The notes: generated from the letters alone by a model not told the origin. Counted from the first letter of the stretch, positions 34,201 through 45,499 are shown. The stretch is 64,000 bases of DNA from Closterium sp. NIES-65 (GCA_948144175.1 CANXME010000418.1:1-64000), one strand, 5' to 3'. Numbers and translations are program-made.

Positions 34201-36215
34201 TGTTGCGAGCAATCAAAAGAGGGCGAGTTGTTGGTGACTGTGAGTCAGCCCACGCTTGAAAGGTTTAGTGTGCTCCACTCTCTGCATCTCATTGCAACCA
34301 ACCCCCCCTCCCATCCCTCCACGCCCACATCCCCTGTGCCAGTGGGTGCTGGTGTGCCCAGACAGACACAAGATGTGTGCCGACCACAATACAGACGCGT
34401 TGAAAAATACGCGAATGCACATCTCCCTTCAACCAAACCCTCCCTCAATCCCCATCCCACCTCACCCCTCCTTCAACCCCCCCTTACCCGCTCCCCGTGG
34501 CAGGTGGTACTGGTGGATCTGGATTCCAACCGCGTGCGCATGATGAGTCTGGAGAGCGAGCAGGAGGAGGAGGACATCCCGCCGCTGCCCGAGCCCGAGG
34601 CCTCCGAGCTGAGGGCGGCACTGCACGCGCTGATCCACCCGCACCTGGCGGTGCTGGAGTCGGTGAGGCACCACCGCTCGCCGCTGCTGGCTGCGGGCGT
34701 GCAGCAGTTTGACGAGAAGACGTTCAAGACGTGGGGCCGCCACCACGACGAGCAGTTCCGGTGAGGGCGGTAGCACTGGCAGTTCGGGTGGGAGTGTGCT
34801 GGTGGATTTATCACTGTGTCCTTACATTCAGTTGTGATATGCTTGCTGTTGTAATGTGACCCACCCAGCAGCATGGCACCCCTCCTCCTGACGCTCTGTC
34901 TTGGTGCGCATGGTTGCTCTCGCATGTGCTTGAATTGAACCCATCCCACCGTGCTCAACAAGTTTCTGACACGACCCTGACATGTTCCCGCTCTCACGAC
35001 CCTGACATGCTTGTCACATGCTCCCCTACATGCTCCCGACATGCCCACATCATGTGCTGCTCACCATGTGCAGGCAGCTGTTTCTGCGCTTCCTGGCGTC
35101 CGTGCTGCATGGCTACAAGGACTTCGTGGTGCGTGCTCCTGCTCTCTCACACGCTCACACACTCGTACTCGCACACTTACACACGCGCACACTCACACGC
35201 TCACACAGTCACACACCCTCACACTCTCACACTCCCACACCACACTTTCCTCCTTCCACCTGCTGCCTGCTTATGTGTGTTGCATCACCCACTGTGTTGC
35301 CCCATATAGAGTATCGGTTTCGCTTCTGCCTTGCACCTGCTCCACTCTCCCACACAACCCCTTCATCGTCCTCCCCCCTTTCCAACCGAACCTCCCTCTT
35401 CCCCCTTGCTTGCTCCCTGCGTGCGGTGCGGTGCGGTGCGGTATGGCAGATGGAGGATCATTTTGAGGCGGGCAAGCTGGTGTTTGACAAGCTCAGCTTC
35501 CTGCTGCGCCGCTCCGAGCTCTACGATCACGCCACCGAGCCCTTCGTACGTCCCCTCTGCCATGCCCTCCACCACCACACCCTACCACACCCCGGGCACA
35601 CCCACACTCGTCACACTTGACAAGCAGTTGGATCGTTTCCAGAGAATCCAGATAACAAGAAGTGCTCAAGTGTGAGCCCGCAGTCTGTGCCGTGTCTTAC
35701 AACCGAAACGCCAGCATCCTACTCTCACCCCCCAACCCCCCTCCGCTGCTTGCCCCTTCCCTGTTACCCACACCGCGTCCCGCCCCTACACCCCGCTCTC
35801 CCGCCCCCTCCCTTCTCCTTCCCTCTCGTTGCTACGTGTGAGGCAGATCGAGGCGATGCTGACAACGCTGGGGTGGCACAACCTCTTTGAGTGCGAGCTG
35901 GCGCACTCACCACCCGCCCCCCTCCCCGTCTTCACAACCAATCTCCCCTTGCTCCTCCCATTTCCCTGTTGTCTTTCTTCCTCCCGCGGTTTCGCCTGTG
36001 GCACTGGTGATGCGTATATGCGAGGCAGATAGAGGCGATGCTGTCGACGCTGGGGTGGCACAACTTCTTTGAGTGCGAGCTGGCGCAGTCGCCCGAGGAG
36101 CTGACGCAGTTTGACGCCATCATGCAGCGCGCACACAACAAGGACCCCCACATCACAATCCCCCCGCTGCCTCCCACCGACTTCCTCACCGTCGACATCT
36201 ACCAGGCGCTGCCAG
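31284..36215 (+). other. SCD1: SCD1 DENN module (exons 1-11)
   Basis: Residues about 25-500 hold the three-part DENN region. The u-DENN part starts FLDYFVVCGLGLDLRLMDG. The core DENN part includes FPRSYPIILTEGDGTKVYVS, PIWDIIAGVMSVPLP, SCLDIDNIIQLFTAVLLERR and GLLYPYKWM. The d-DENN part follows VVLVDLDSNRVRM and includes LFLRFLASVLHGYKDFV. DENN domains act as Rab exchange factors; activity here is inferred from the family. Confidence 0.85.
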
Positions 36216-37595
36216 GTGTGTGCTGCCAGGTGCTGCCAGCATTGCCAGGTGTGTGCTGCCAGGTGCTGCCAGCATTGCCAGGTGTGTGCTGTCATATAGG
36301 TAGGTCCCGCCATCACGCTCCCCACGCTGCCCACGCTTCCCCCCTGCTTCCCACCAAGTTTCTCACAGTCGACATCTACCAGGCGCTGCCAGGTGTGTCC
36401 TGTCATATCGGTAGGTGCTCCCATGCTGCTAGGTGCTCCCCCCCTGCCATCACGCTCCCCCCCCTGCCTCCCTCCAAGTTCCTCACTGTTGACATCTACC
36501 AGGTGCTGTTGGCGCTGCCAGGTGCTGTTGGCGCTACCAGGTGCTGTTGGCGCTACCAGGTGCTGTTGGCGCTGCCAGGTGCTGTTGGCGCTGCCAGGTG
36601 CTGTTGGCGCTGCCAGGTGCTGTTGGCGCTGCCAGGTGCTGTTGGCGCTGCCAGGTGCTGTTGGCGCTGCCAGGTGCTGTTGGCGCTGCCAGGTGCTGTT
36701 GGCGCTGCCAGGTGCTGTTGGCGCTGCCAGGTGCTGCCACCGCTGCCAGCCAGGCGCGCGCTGCCATCTAGGTGCTGCCTCCGTGCCAGGTGCTGCAAGC
36801 TCCCACCTCTGCTAGGTGCTGCCACTTCCTGCCAGATGCTGCTAGGTGCTGTCAGGTGCTGTCAGGTGCTGCCAGGTGCTGCCAGGTGCTGGCTGCTGCG
36901 ACTCAATGAGCCCAACCAGAAAGGTTCAGCTCTGGTAATGAGCTGAAATATGAGGCAGCAGTTAAAGCCACTCGAAGGTGCAATCAGCAAGTGCCGTGCC
37001 ATGAGCTGACCCGCCCAACTCAATGTGTCCAGTTCATGCATTCTCGAAACCGCAGCTCAACCCTTCCCTTTCCCTCACCTCACGTCCCCCTCCCCATGAG
37101 CCCCTCGTCCCGCCTGCCCAACCGCAGCGGCGAAGCGGGGAGCAGTGGGGCGGTACGTGTACCAGCGCTTCCCCAACAACGAGAAGGCCGGCGGCGAGCA
37201 GGAGGCCAGAAGGTGCGTGCGCACGTGTGTGTGCATGTGTGTGGGTGCTCAATGTGTGTGTGAGTGTGTGTGTGCGTGCGCGGGAAGGGGAGGGGAGGTA
37301 TCAAGCTGCTCTGCTGTTACCCTGCCGTGCCCTCTGTGTCCGCTGGATTGGTGTGGAGTGTTGGCCCAGGCATGAAAGTACAGTAGCAGCACGTTTTGGG
37401 CCACCTTTACCACCTTTACCACCCCTCCACCCCCCTGTGTGTGTGCATTGTTCCCCTCCCACACACTCCTCCCCCACAATCCCCTCTCCTGTGCACGCGG
37501 GGGGCAGTCTGGCGGTGGAGAAGGCCATGAGGGCGTGGCTCAAGGAGCGGCGTCTGGGGCGCACGCGCAGCTCCAAGGAGCGAGGGGTGCGTGGA

Positions 37596-37653
<58 letters not shown>

Positions 37654-40600
37654 CGGGGGGGTTTGTGGGGGTGTGTGGTGGGCGTGGGCGGGGTGTGGTT
37701 GAGTGCGTGCATGTGCAGATGTGTGCGTCTGTTTGTTGTGTGTGTGAGTGAGGATGGGATGCGATTAGGCCATGGCTGAAGGAGATAGGGCTGGGTGCGG
37801 GAAGTGGGGATGGGTAGGGAGTGAGATAGGCAAGGGGAAAGGGAGAGTGGAGTGTGGGGGGGTGGAAGAGTGAGAATTCAGGTTGATAAGCTTGAGCAGC
37901 TGCCTCTGCTTCTATACAACCCCCACTCTCCCCTTCCGCCCCCCTCCCCCTCTCGTCCGTGCTTCCCTTAGTTCTTACCACAGCGCCTGAGACTTGTGTT
38001 CTTCTCGTGTCCCTCCCTTTCTCATCGCCCCGCTTTCTCGTGTGTTATGTGCAACGTGAGCAGGCACAAAGGGAGATGATGAAGGTGGACACACAAGTGC
38101 GCCTCTGTGTGAGTGCTCCCTGCTCCCCCCCCCTCTCACCGCGCCCCTGCCTATTCTTGTGAACCACCTTCCTCTCACCTCATGTAGTCACATTTGTTGT
38201 CTAGTCCGTGCATTTCAGTGTTCACCTGTGTGCCTGTGTATGTGCATGCACGTTTCATGTGGATGTGTGCATGTTTGCCTCTGTGCTTGCTCATGTGCAT
38301 CCATGTTCATACGCATGTGCATGTGTTGATGTGCGTGCATGCACATGTGCAGCAACTATGGGACCAACTACGAGGGCTTCCTCCCGGCGAGCACCCCATG
38401 GGCTCAGAGCATTACGGCACTATCTACGGTATCAACCCTACCCCACCGCACCCCACCCCAGCCCAACCCTCAACTCCTCCCCCACAACTTCGCTTTCCGC
38501 TTACCCCCCCCCTCCTTGCTCCCCCCATCTTCCCCTGGATCCTGACCTCTCAATCCTCACCGTTCAATGCGTCACCCATGCTGTCCTATGCGGTGCGGTG
38601 TGGTGCTGCATGCAGGAATGATCGAGTCGGACCCCGAGGGCTTTGGGGGCTCCAGCTTCCTCGCGTGCCTGGAGGAGAACATCACCATCGTATGCCACTA
38701 CCCCATCCCTCCCCTCGCCTCCCCTCCTGCTCTTCACCCACCAACCACTGTCTGCCTATCTCCCTTCCTTAATGCCTACCTTTCTGCCTCCATCGCAACC
38801 CGCTGTGCCGTTCACATCCGTCCCAATCTCTTACTCACACCCCCCACCCAATCTCCCCTCCCCTCGCTCGCTCTGCCTGCCTGCCTGCATGCCTGTCTGC
38901 GTGTCTGTCTGCCTGTCTGCCTGCCTGTGTGGGTGCATGCAGGGGTGGTCGGGCGAGCTCACTCGAGAGATGTTCATGGCGTGTCGTGAGCTGGTGAGCG
39001 CCTGGGAGGGGGTGGGTGAGGAGCTGGGGCGAGGGGTGCAGAGGGGCTCAAGCATGGGGATGGTGATGATGGTGAGAGGCTGGGGAGAGGGTTGGTGTGC
39101 CACATGGCTGGGGTCAAGGGCATGATTGGTTGACCTGAATCAGTCCCATTCCATGTTTTCTAGCTCCCACTGTCTCTTTTTTCCCCATTTTCTCCAATCT
39201 CCCTCTTCGCTCCTCTGTTGCCATCTTTTCCCCTCTCTTCGCCCCTTTCCTGTCCCGCATCAGATGCTGGTGGCAGCGGCGAGGGCGGGGGAGAGGAGGG
39301 ACTACCAGGTGGCGGGGGGGCTGTTGGAGATAGCGGGGCGCATCTACTTCCGGGACGAGTTCGGCATGCTCGACTTCATGCGCCGCTACCTCGGCTCCCT
39401 GCACGTCTGGCACTCGCAGGCGTGAGTCAATGGCAGGCATGACTTTCTCGCATGGGCAAAGCTGCAAAGTTGCAAAGCTGCTTGTAGAACACTCATACGC
39501 AGAAGCGCCTGGCACTCCTTCAATTTCTCCAACCGTGCCCTGCCGTGTTCCCCTCCCCCCCTCTCCTGGTGCTCCTCGCTCCTCCTCATGTTGTCTCTGC
39601 AGCCTATGGGACGAGCTCTTTGAGCAGCGCATGCAGGAGCTTGGAGAAGAGTAAGCCATTTCCCCTCTCTCGCCCTTATCTCTCATCTGCACTGCCTCTT
39701 CTACGCTCTTCTTGCGATTTCGTTCAAACTTTGCAACGTCTCTGTCTGTCGTGCTGCCCTCCATGGCATCATCCTCTGGTCTGCCCACTGCATCGTTTTC
39801 CCCCACCACACCACACACATGCCCCACCCCTCACCCTCACAGCTTTCCCACCTTTGCTCCAACCCCTTCTTGCCTCCTCGACTCCTCACCTACTCACCTG
39901 CTCATCTTCCCCCTTCCCCCCTTCCCCTTTTCTCCTTCCCCCTCTACCCTCTCCCATTGCCCCCATCCCCCTGGTCTCTAACAGTTCCTTTGGCAACTAT
40001 TCACAGATGGTCATGCTCACACTCAAAGCCTGCGCCTTCCACATGGTACCCGCCCCGCCCCACCTCCCTTCCCCCACGCACCACCTCCCGTCTCCTCCCG
40101 CCCCACCTCTCATTTCTGTCCATCCCACTTTCCCCCACCCATTCCTCCACCCCCCAGTCTCTCTGTGGTTCTTCTCTTGCTCTGCTTCTCCGCAACCACG
40201 AAGTCCATGCCATACCTACTCTGCAGAATCTCGCCCCCCATGGGTCGCTACCTGTGCTCAGCTTGTCACAACATCGCATGCTGCCTCCATATGCCCCTCC
40301 TCCCCTCCCCTCCATCCCTCAGTCTGTCCATCCGTCCGTTCTCTCCCCTTCTGTTTCTCTCCCCTCCCCCCTCATGGCAGGTGGAGTTGGGCATAGCGGA
40401 CAAGGAGACGTGGAAGATGCTGCTGCACCTCGCCAGCGAGCACGGCCTGCGGGAGAAGCGCCAGGTGCCCTGCTGCTGGAGGGAGGGGAGAGGGCGAAGG
40501 GACGGTACCCCGTGCTGCATGGGGGAGATGGTGGCGCTGGGGAGGGGGTTCTGGATTAGTGAATGGCTTGATGGGTGAATGGTGGATGGGTGGAGCTTTT

Positions 40601-43600
40601 ATTGATTGCAGGGAGCAGCTGTCAATGCGTAGTGATGGGTGCGCAGCACAACACTCACACATTCCCCCTGAATTCCATTCCCCCCCTCGTTCCGCTTCTA
40701 TCAGCCCGTCACACCACCAACCAGCACCATACTCGCCCAAACACCCCCCCTACGCTCCCCTTCTCCCGCCTTCTCCTCACCACAGAACCTCCTGCGAAGC
40801 CATCTGTCCCTGATCCAGCTCAAGTGCCATCTGCGGCCCGCCACACCACCAACCAGCATACTCTCGCACACATTCCCCCTACCCTCTCCCTATTCCGCCC
40901 TCTCCCCTCTCACCACCCCCACCCCACTCCAGAACCTGCTGCGCGGCCAGCTGTCCCTGATCCAGCTCAAGTTCCGCTTCTATGGCCCGCCACGCCTGGC
41001 GCTCATGATGGCGCTGGCGCCGCGCATCGCCCCCAAGATGGAGCAGGCCACGCGCCTCAAAAGCGCCTCCATTGCTGGGGGGGGCGGGGCAGGGGCGGAC
41101 GGTATGGCGCGTGTGGACAGTAATAACACTCTGGAGGGGGAAGGGGGGGGTGCGGTGCAGCATAAGGGTCTGTCACGGAGTAAGAGCAAGGCGGGGCGGC
41201 GGGGGGTGAACTTTGATGTGGGGGGGAAGGGTGCGGCGACCACGACGCCCAAGGGCGGGGGAGGAGGGATGACGAGCCCGAGAGGCAAGGGCAAGGCGGA
41301 TGGGCTTGACCGCCGGACAGACCGCCTCGTGAGAGCAGGTGCGTGCAGGCTGCTTGCATCACTCGTGCCGTGGCATGTGATAAAAGTGCTGTTTTGAGAC
41401 GTCTCAAAACGAGCCCGAGAGGCAAGGGCAAGGCGGATGGGCTTGACCGCCGGGCAGACCGCCTCGTTCAAGCAGGTGCGTGCAGTGCAGGCTGCTTGCA
41501 TTATCTGCAAAACTTGTGCTGTGGCATCTCTGTTCTTGTCCTCATTCAACAGCAGCGTGGTCAGCACCATTGGTGTTAGCACGTGTCAGCGCCATCGCTG
41601 TCAGCACCGTCACATCACAATCACACCTACCCAGATCAGCCCTCTCAACGCCTCTCCCAATCCCCTCACCATCCCCTCAAAGCCTCCCACCCTCCCACAT
41701 TCCGCCATCCTTGCCACTACTCCCATCCTCCCTCCCTCCCTACCCTCCACCCCCGTGCGCCTGCCCCTCAGAGCCGGTGCACCATCAGGCGAGGAAGGAG
41801 GGCGAGGCGGGCGTGAGGGTGCTGAGGGGGCACAGTGCAGCGGTGACAGCGCTGCACGTGGGGTCCGTGAGCGACCTGGGCGACCTGCTCTCCGGCTGTG
41901 ATGACGCCGGCTACTTCGTCTCCGGCTCCGCTGACCGCACTGTGAGTCCCTGATTGCGCTCATTGCAGTCCACTGTCTCACCATCCTCCACTCTATCCTC
42001 CACTCTATCCTCCACTCTATCTACCCTTCTCCTCTGCCGTTCTCCCATTTCCTCTGCCCTGCCCAATCCCACTGTCTCCCCCATGTCCACATGTGTGTGG
42101 GGATGGCAGGTGAAGCTGTGGAGTGCGAACCGTGTGGGCGCAGAGATGCGTGCCACCATGCGAGGTCACGAGGGGTGCGTGCCGGGGGCTGATGGGGAGG
42201 AGAGAGCATGGGGAGTGGGTGGGGTGCATGGGAGGCTGTGCGTGAGGGAGGGGGCGGGGGCATGAAGGGAGAGGGTGTGGAGTGAATTCGGGGGACTGGG
42301 GCGATCAAGTAGAGAGTGCACTCAGTGGTGGTGCCTACCCTGCCCTTTCAGCCTCACACTCACACACCGCCACATCAGATCTCCCGCCCATTCATTCCTG
42401 CGGCCTCATTCCCGCTCTCCCTGCCACCACACACTGTCTCACCCCGTGCTCCAACTCCTCACTTCCCCTCTTCCGCTCTTCTCCCCTTTCCTCCATTTAT
42501 CCCCCCAGCACGGTGCGCGCCATCTCGTCAAATGCGAGCAGCATCCTGTCAGGTGGAGACGACTGCAAGGTGCTGCATTTCGACAAGCGCACCTCGCTAC
42601 CCCTCGCCACCCTCGACGCCCACACTGCCCCTGTAAGCGCCTGTTCTGATTTCTGGCGCACCTCAAAAGTAGAGATTCTCACCGCCCCAGTGTGTGTGTG
42701 TCCGTGTTGGGAATCCGCCCCCGTGAGTGAAAGCGTGGTGTGCTTTTCCCCCTGCTCCCCATCCCACTTTTCCACCTCCCCCCCTCCCCAGGTCTCCTGT
42801 GTGCGCTTCCCGTCGAGGCCCACTGTCACCCCTGTGTGCAGCAGTGACAGCGGGCCTAGACGGCCTCGTGGAGGTGTGGGACATGCTTCTCATGCCTCTC
42901 ACCCGCTCTCTCCCCCCCCTTTTTTCCATCCCACTCTCCCCCCTCCCCGCTTCCTCCTGCCTGTCCACCCACAGATCTCCTGTGTGCGATTCCTCTCCGG
43001 CTTCGCGCGCAGTGCAGCAGTGACAGCAGGGCTGGACGGGCTGGTGGAGGTGTGGGACATGCGCTCGCACCGCCGCGCTCTCACCGCGGCGCAGCCCGCA
43101 CAGGGTGCTGCCGTGCTGTGCCTCAGCTGGCACGAGGACGCGGGAGGGCTCATTGCCACAGGGCACACTGACGGGTACGCGCTGTGACTCGTACCAAAGC
43201 TCGTTATGGCCAACCCGCACATGATGCTGTGGCGCTTTGCTCCAGTTATCACGAGGACGAGGGGGGCTTATTGCCACAGGGCATGCCGTCGTGTACATGT
43301 ATGTGTATGTGTGGCTAGGTTGGGCATGACGGTTGTCTTGAGTCGACTCCAAACACAGCCTGCACGGGGCGCTGCAGTGCTGTGCCTCAGCTGGCACGAG
43401 GATGGGGGGTCCTTGTTGCTGGGGGGTACTGCATGTGCTGCTGGGGGATACTGCATGTGCTACTGCTGTGTGGTTCTTAGCAGAGACCTCTCCATGCCTT
43501 GTTCCGACTCATCCCCTTCCTCCTCTTGTTACTCCTCTCCTCACTCCTCTCCTCACTCCTCTCCTCACTCCTCTCTTCACTCCTCTCCTCACTCCTCTCC

Positions 43601-45499
43601 TCACTCCTCTCCTCACTCCTCTCCTCGCTCCTCTCCTCGCTCCTCTCCTCGCTCCTCTCCTCACTCCTCTCCTCACGCTTCGCCTTGTCGCCCTCCTCGC
43701 CTCGCCCCTTGCTCCTGAGCTGCACCTCCCTGGTGCTCAACCCCGCTTGCCCACTTTCAGCTCTACCCCCACCTCTCATCTTCTCCTTCCACGCATTCAT
43801 CAGTCGTCGCTCCACTCACCTTCTCCCCTCTCGCCTCCTCTCGCCCCGTCTTTCCACCATGTCCTCTGTGCATGCGGCAGCACGGCGCGGGTGTGGGACA
43901 TGAGGGCGGGCAGGGAGATGCACTTCCTCGAGGCACACAGCAACTGGGTCAGGTGCGCCCTCCCTCAACCAGCCCTGTAGCCGGCATACCATGTGATCTG
44001 CCCTGACTCTGCTCCATGCACCCGCTTTGCCTTCATTGGCTTTCACCTCTCATTGCCTTCGTTCGCTTGCCTGCTCTTGCCCTTGTGTGATCTCCCCCGT
44101 TCTCCCGCACCGGCATGGCCACGTGGCAGCTGTGTGTTGGTCAACAAGGACATCATCATCACGGGCAGCCACGATTGGACGGCCAAGATCTGGTCCGTGG
44201 AGACGGGCGACTGTGAGAAGATCCTGACCGCACACGGCGGGGCAGTGAGCACCATGGACTACTGCACATCATCGCACCGCCTTGCCACCGGGTCGGCAGA
44301 CGGCATGGTCCGCATCTGGAAGAAGGAGGACGGTGAGTGAGTGTGTGCTACGCCGTGTTTTGAGACGTCTCAAAGCACGCTACGCCTTGGATTCAAGGAG
44401 AGCGACTCAGTGGCGTCTTCCGTGCTAACAGTCCCAACAAGGCAGATAGGTCAGTTATCATTGGCGCGCTGCCACTTGGATTTGGGCCGGTTGTGTCGCG
44501 GCCCAAGTCGGAGATCCTGCAAGAAGCCATACCGGCACAGCGCATGATCCTCATTCCCCTCCCTTGCTCCGCCACCCTCTTCACACCCCACGCCACCAAC
44601 AGACCAGTACATTCCGCAGGAGACGAGTGGGTCATCGTCATTGGAGGCGGTGGTGGCATACTCAACTCCCATCTCCCACTCTCCCATTACCCACACTGAC
44701 CTCCTTCCTCGTCTCCTTCCCCCGGTCCCCCCCGCAACAGACCAGTACATACCGCAGGAGACGAGTGGGTCGTCATCATCAGAAGCAGTGGTGGCGGTGC
44801 GGCTGATGGACGAGGTGACAGGCGTGGCCACCGCCAGCAACCAGCTCATGTTCCTCGAATTCACCGACGCTGATGGCCGCGTTGGTGGCACCGGCAGTGG
44901 CGGCGGTGACCCGTCCACGTGGGCCGTCAGCAAGATGGTTGCCAACATGCCCGATGTGGTGAGCCAAGATGCTCCTCCCTTGTACAATTCTCTGTTGCGA
45001 TTTATCACTCGTACACTCACCCCTGCTCATGCCAAATTTTCTGTCACTGCCACACAGCCTGTGCCCACCACTCCCTCCAACTCCCTTGCCATTTCCCTTG
45101 ATTCTCCTACCTGTCCTTCTCCCCACCTGCCTCCCCACTTTCTCCCCCCACCCTCCCCTCCTGCCTTTCTTTCCAAAGGTGCGGCACGTGGCAGTGGATC
45201 TGGACTATGGCCGCGTGCGCAGCGGCTCCCACACCCACCCATGCCCCCCTCTTCTCCCCCCTCCCCTGCCTTTCCCCCAAAAGGTGCGACACGTGGCAGT
45301 GGATCTGGACTATGGCCGCATGTGCAGCGGCTCCCACACGGGCGCCATCCGCATTTGGGACGCATTCCCCGAGGCCGCAGGGGCGGCAGCGGCGGCTGTA
45401 GCAGCAGGGCTGGGTGGCGTGCCGGCTGCAGCAGCGCCCAGCAAGTATGACCTCACTGGCGTGTGGGACATCTTGGATTCCTCTGCAGCGCCGGCGTGA
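31284..45499 (+). CDS. SCD1: DENN and WD40 repeat protein, SCD1 type (30 exons)
   Basis: This is an orthologue of plant STOMATAL CYTOKINESIS-DEFECTIVE 1, a DENN protein known to act with Rab GTPases in vesicle traffic and cytokinesis. Exons: 31284-31529, 31894-31987, 32272-32473, 32846-32984, 33300-33400, 33545-33608, 33941-34054, 34504-34760, 35074-35128, 35450-35545, 36029-36215, 37128-37212, 37508-37586, 38064-38096, 38353-38428, 38616-38689, 38943-38993, 39264-39421, 39603-39650, 39985-40045, 40381-40464, 40933-41338, 41772-41941, 42110-42174, 42509-42632, 42975-43174, 43881-43952, 44130-44332, 44741-44958, 45284-45499. All introns read GT..AG, phases agree, and the total is 3978 nt (1325 residues, against about 1190 recalled for Arabidopsis). 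Recognised blocks are FVVCGLG, FPRSYPIILTEGDG, YADKCLCVVSH, VRVLRGHSAAVTALH and SHDWTAKIWSVETGDC. The extra length is largely a Gly/Ser/Lys linker in exon 22. The exon 21 donor (GTGCCC) is weak. No break is seen. Confidence 0.92.
35847..35910 (+). pseudogene. Truncated copy of SCD1 exon 11 (5' part)
   Basis: It encodes IEAMLTTLGWHNLFECELAH with its own AG acceptor, about 180 bp before the real exon (IEAMLSTLGWHNFFECELAQ). It then loses similarity and has no donor in a fitting place. It is a partial tandem duplicate in the intron. Confidence 0.8.
36303..36502 (+). pseudogene. Two truncated copies of SCD1 exon 11 (3' part)
   Basis: The end of exon 11, encoding FLTVDIYQ, recurs at about 36357-36395 and about 36478-36502 in the following intron. 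The first copy keeps a GT donor context (CAGGCGCTGCCAGGTGTGT). Alternative use of that copy cannot be excluded. Confidence 0.7.
36503..36730 (+). repeat. 19-bp minisatellite, 12 units, SCD1 intron 11
   Basis: Twelve units of GTGCTGTTGGCGCTGCCAG span exactly 228 bp with few differences. Related, shorter GTGCTGCCAG motifs flank it on both sides (36216-36300 and 36730-36900). The unit resembles the last bases of exon 11 and its donor. Confidence 0.92.
37601..37652 (+). repeat. (TG)26 microsatellite in SCD1 intron 13
   Basis: A pure TG dinucleotide run begins about 15 nt after the exon 13 donor. Confidence 0.95.
40784..40851 (+). pseudogene. Truncated copy of SCD1 exon 22 (5' part)
   Basis: AG followed by the coding for NLLRSHLSLIQLK lies about 150 bp before the real exon (NLLRGQLSLIQLK). 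The copied block includes intron sequence (ACACCACCAACCAGCA recurs), so the duplicated unit spans intron and exon. Confidence 0.8.
40933..41338 (+). other. SCD1: SCD1 exon 22, low-complexity linker
   Basis: This 406-nt exon starts with the conserved helix NLLRGQLSLIQLKFRFYG. It then encodes about 100 residues rich in Gly, Ser, Lys and Arg (poly-G runs in the DNA) that separate the helical middle region from the WD40 repeats. It is probably disordered. Confidence 0.75.
41391..41410. repeat. Perfect 20-bp palindrome in SCD1 intron 22
   Basis: GTTTTGAGACGTCTCAAAAC is its own reverse complement. It sits directly at the start of the duplicated exon 22 end. A near copy is at 44357-44376. Confidence 0.95.
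41411..41480 (+). pseudogene. Copy of SCD1 exon 22 3' end with donor
   Basis: It repeats about 65 nt of the exon end (GAGCCCGAGAGGCAAGGGCA) and the donor GGTGCGTGC, 130 bp downstream. It starts exactly after the palindrome at 41391-41410. A splice to this second donor is conceivable only with an acceptor that I do not see. Confidence 0.8.
42792..42890 (+). pseudogene. Truncated copy of SCD1 exon 26 (5' part)
   Basis: After a CAG acceptor it encodes VSCVRF and, in another frame, carries the bases for a VTAGLDGLVEVWDM-like stretch. The real exon 26 begins at 42975. The frame is not maintained, so this is a decayed duplicate. Confidence 0.8.
43246..43413 (+). pseudogene. Truncated copies of SCD1 exon 26 (3' part)
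   Basis: Two pieces of the exon end recur in the next intron: one at about 43248-43290 (GGCTTATTGCCACAGGGCA) and one at about 43354-43413 (TGCTGTGCCTCAGCTGGCAC). They lack proper splice sites. Confidence 0.75.
43531..43676 (+). repeat. 12-bp pyrimidine minisatellite in SCD1 intron 26
   Basis: About twelve units of ACTCCTCTCCTC, with a later group carrying G for A. One strand is almost pure pyrimidine. Confidence 0.9.
44357..44376. repeat. Second copy of the palindrome, SCD1 intron 28
   Basis: GTTTTGAGACGTCTCAAAGC matches the perfect palindrome at 41391 in all but one inner base near its 3' end. It lies 24 bp after the exon 28 donor. Confidence 0.9.
44601..44656 (+). pseudogene. Truncated copy of SCD1 exon 29 (5' part)
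   Basis: Acceptor AACAG plus coding for QYIPQETSGSSS-like residues recurs 140 bp before the true exon 29 (44741). It then diverges. Confidence 0.75.
45179..45238 (+). pseudogene. Truncated copy of SCD1 exon 30 (5' part)
   Basis: It encodes VRHVAVDLDYGRVRSGSHT after an AAAG acceptor and stops matching at the point where the true exon (45284) continues GAIRIWD. It is a 105-bp offset tandem copy. Confidence 0.85.

Larger units (their letters stand above)
41772..45499 (+). other. SCD1: SCD1 WD40 repeats (exons 23-30)
   Basis: From residue about 904, repeated GH..WD units can be read: GHSAAVTALH with FVSGSADRTVKLW, GHEGTVRAISS with ILSGGDDCKVLHF, VSAGLDGLVEVWD-like in exon 26, TARVWDMRAG, ITGSHDWTAKIWS, LATGSADGMVRIW, and SGSHTGAIRIWD near the end. 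This fits a seven-to-eight-repeat propeller for protein binding. Confidence 0.85.

Noticed and set aside
35847-35910. Exon-11-like block considered as the true exon
   Set aside because: It loses similarity after about 64 nt and lacks a donor. The copy at 36029 continues in frame with the conserved sequence and a donor of the right phase.
36038-36946. A 302-residue open frame through SCD1 exon 11 and the minisatellite
   Set aside because: Only the part to 36215 is exon. The rest is a 19-bp repeat read through, and phases fit splicing to 37128.
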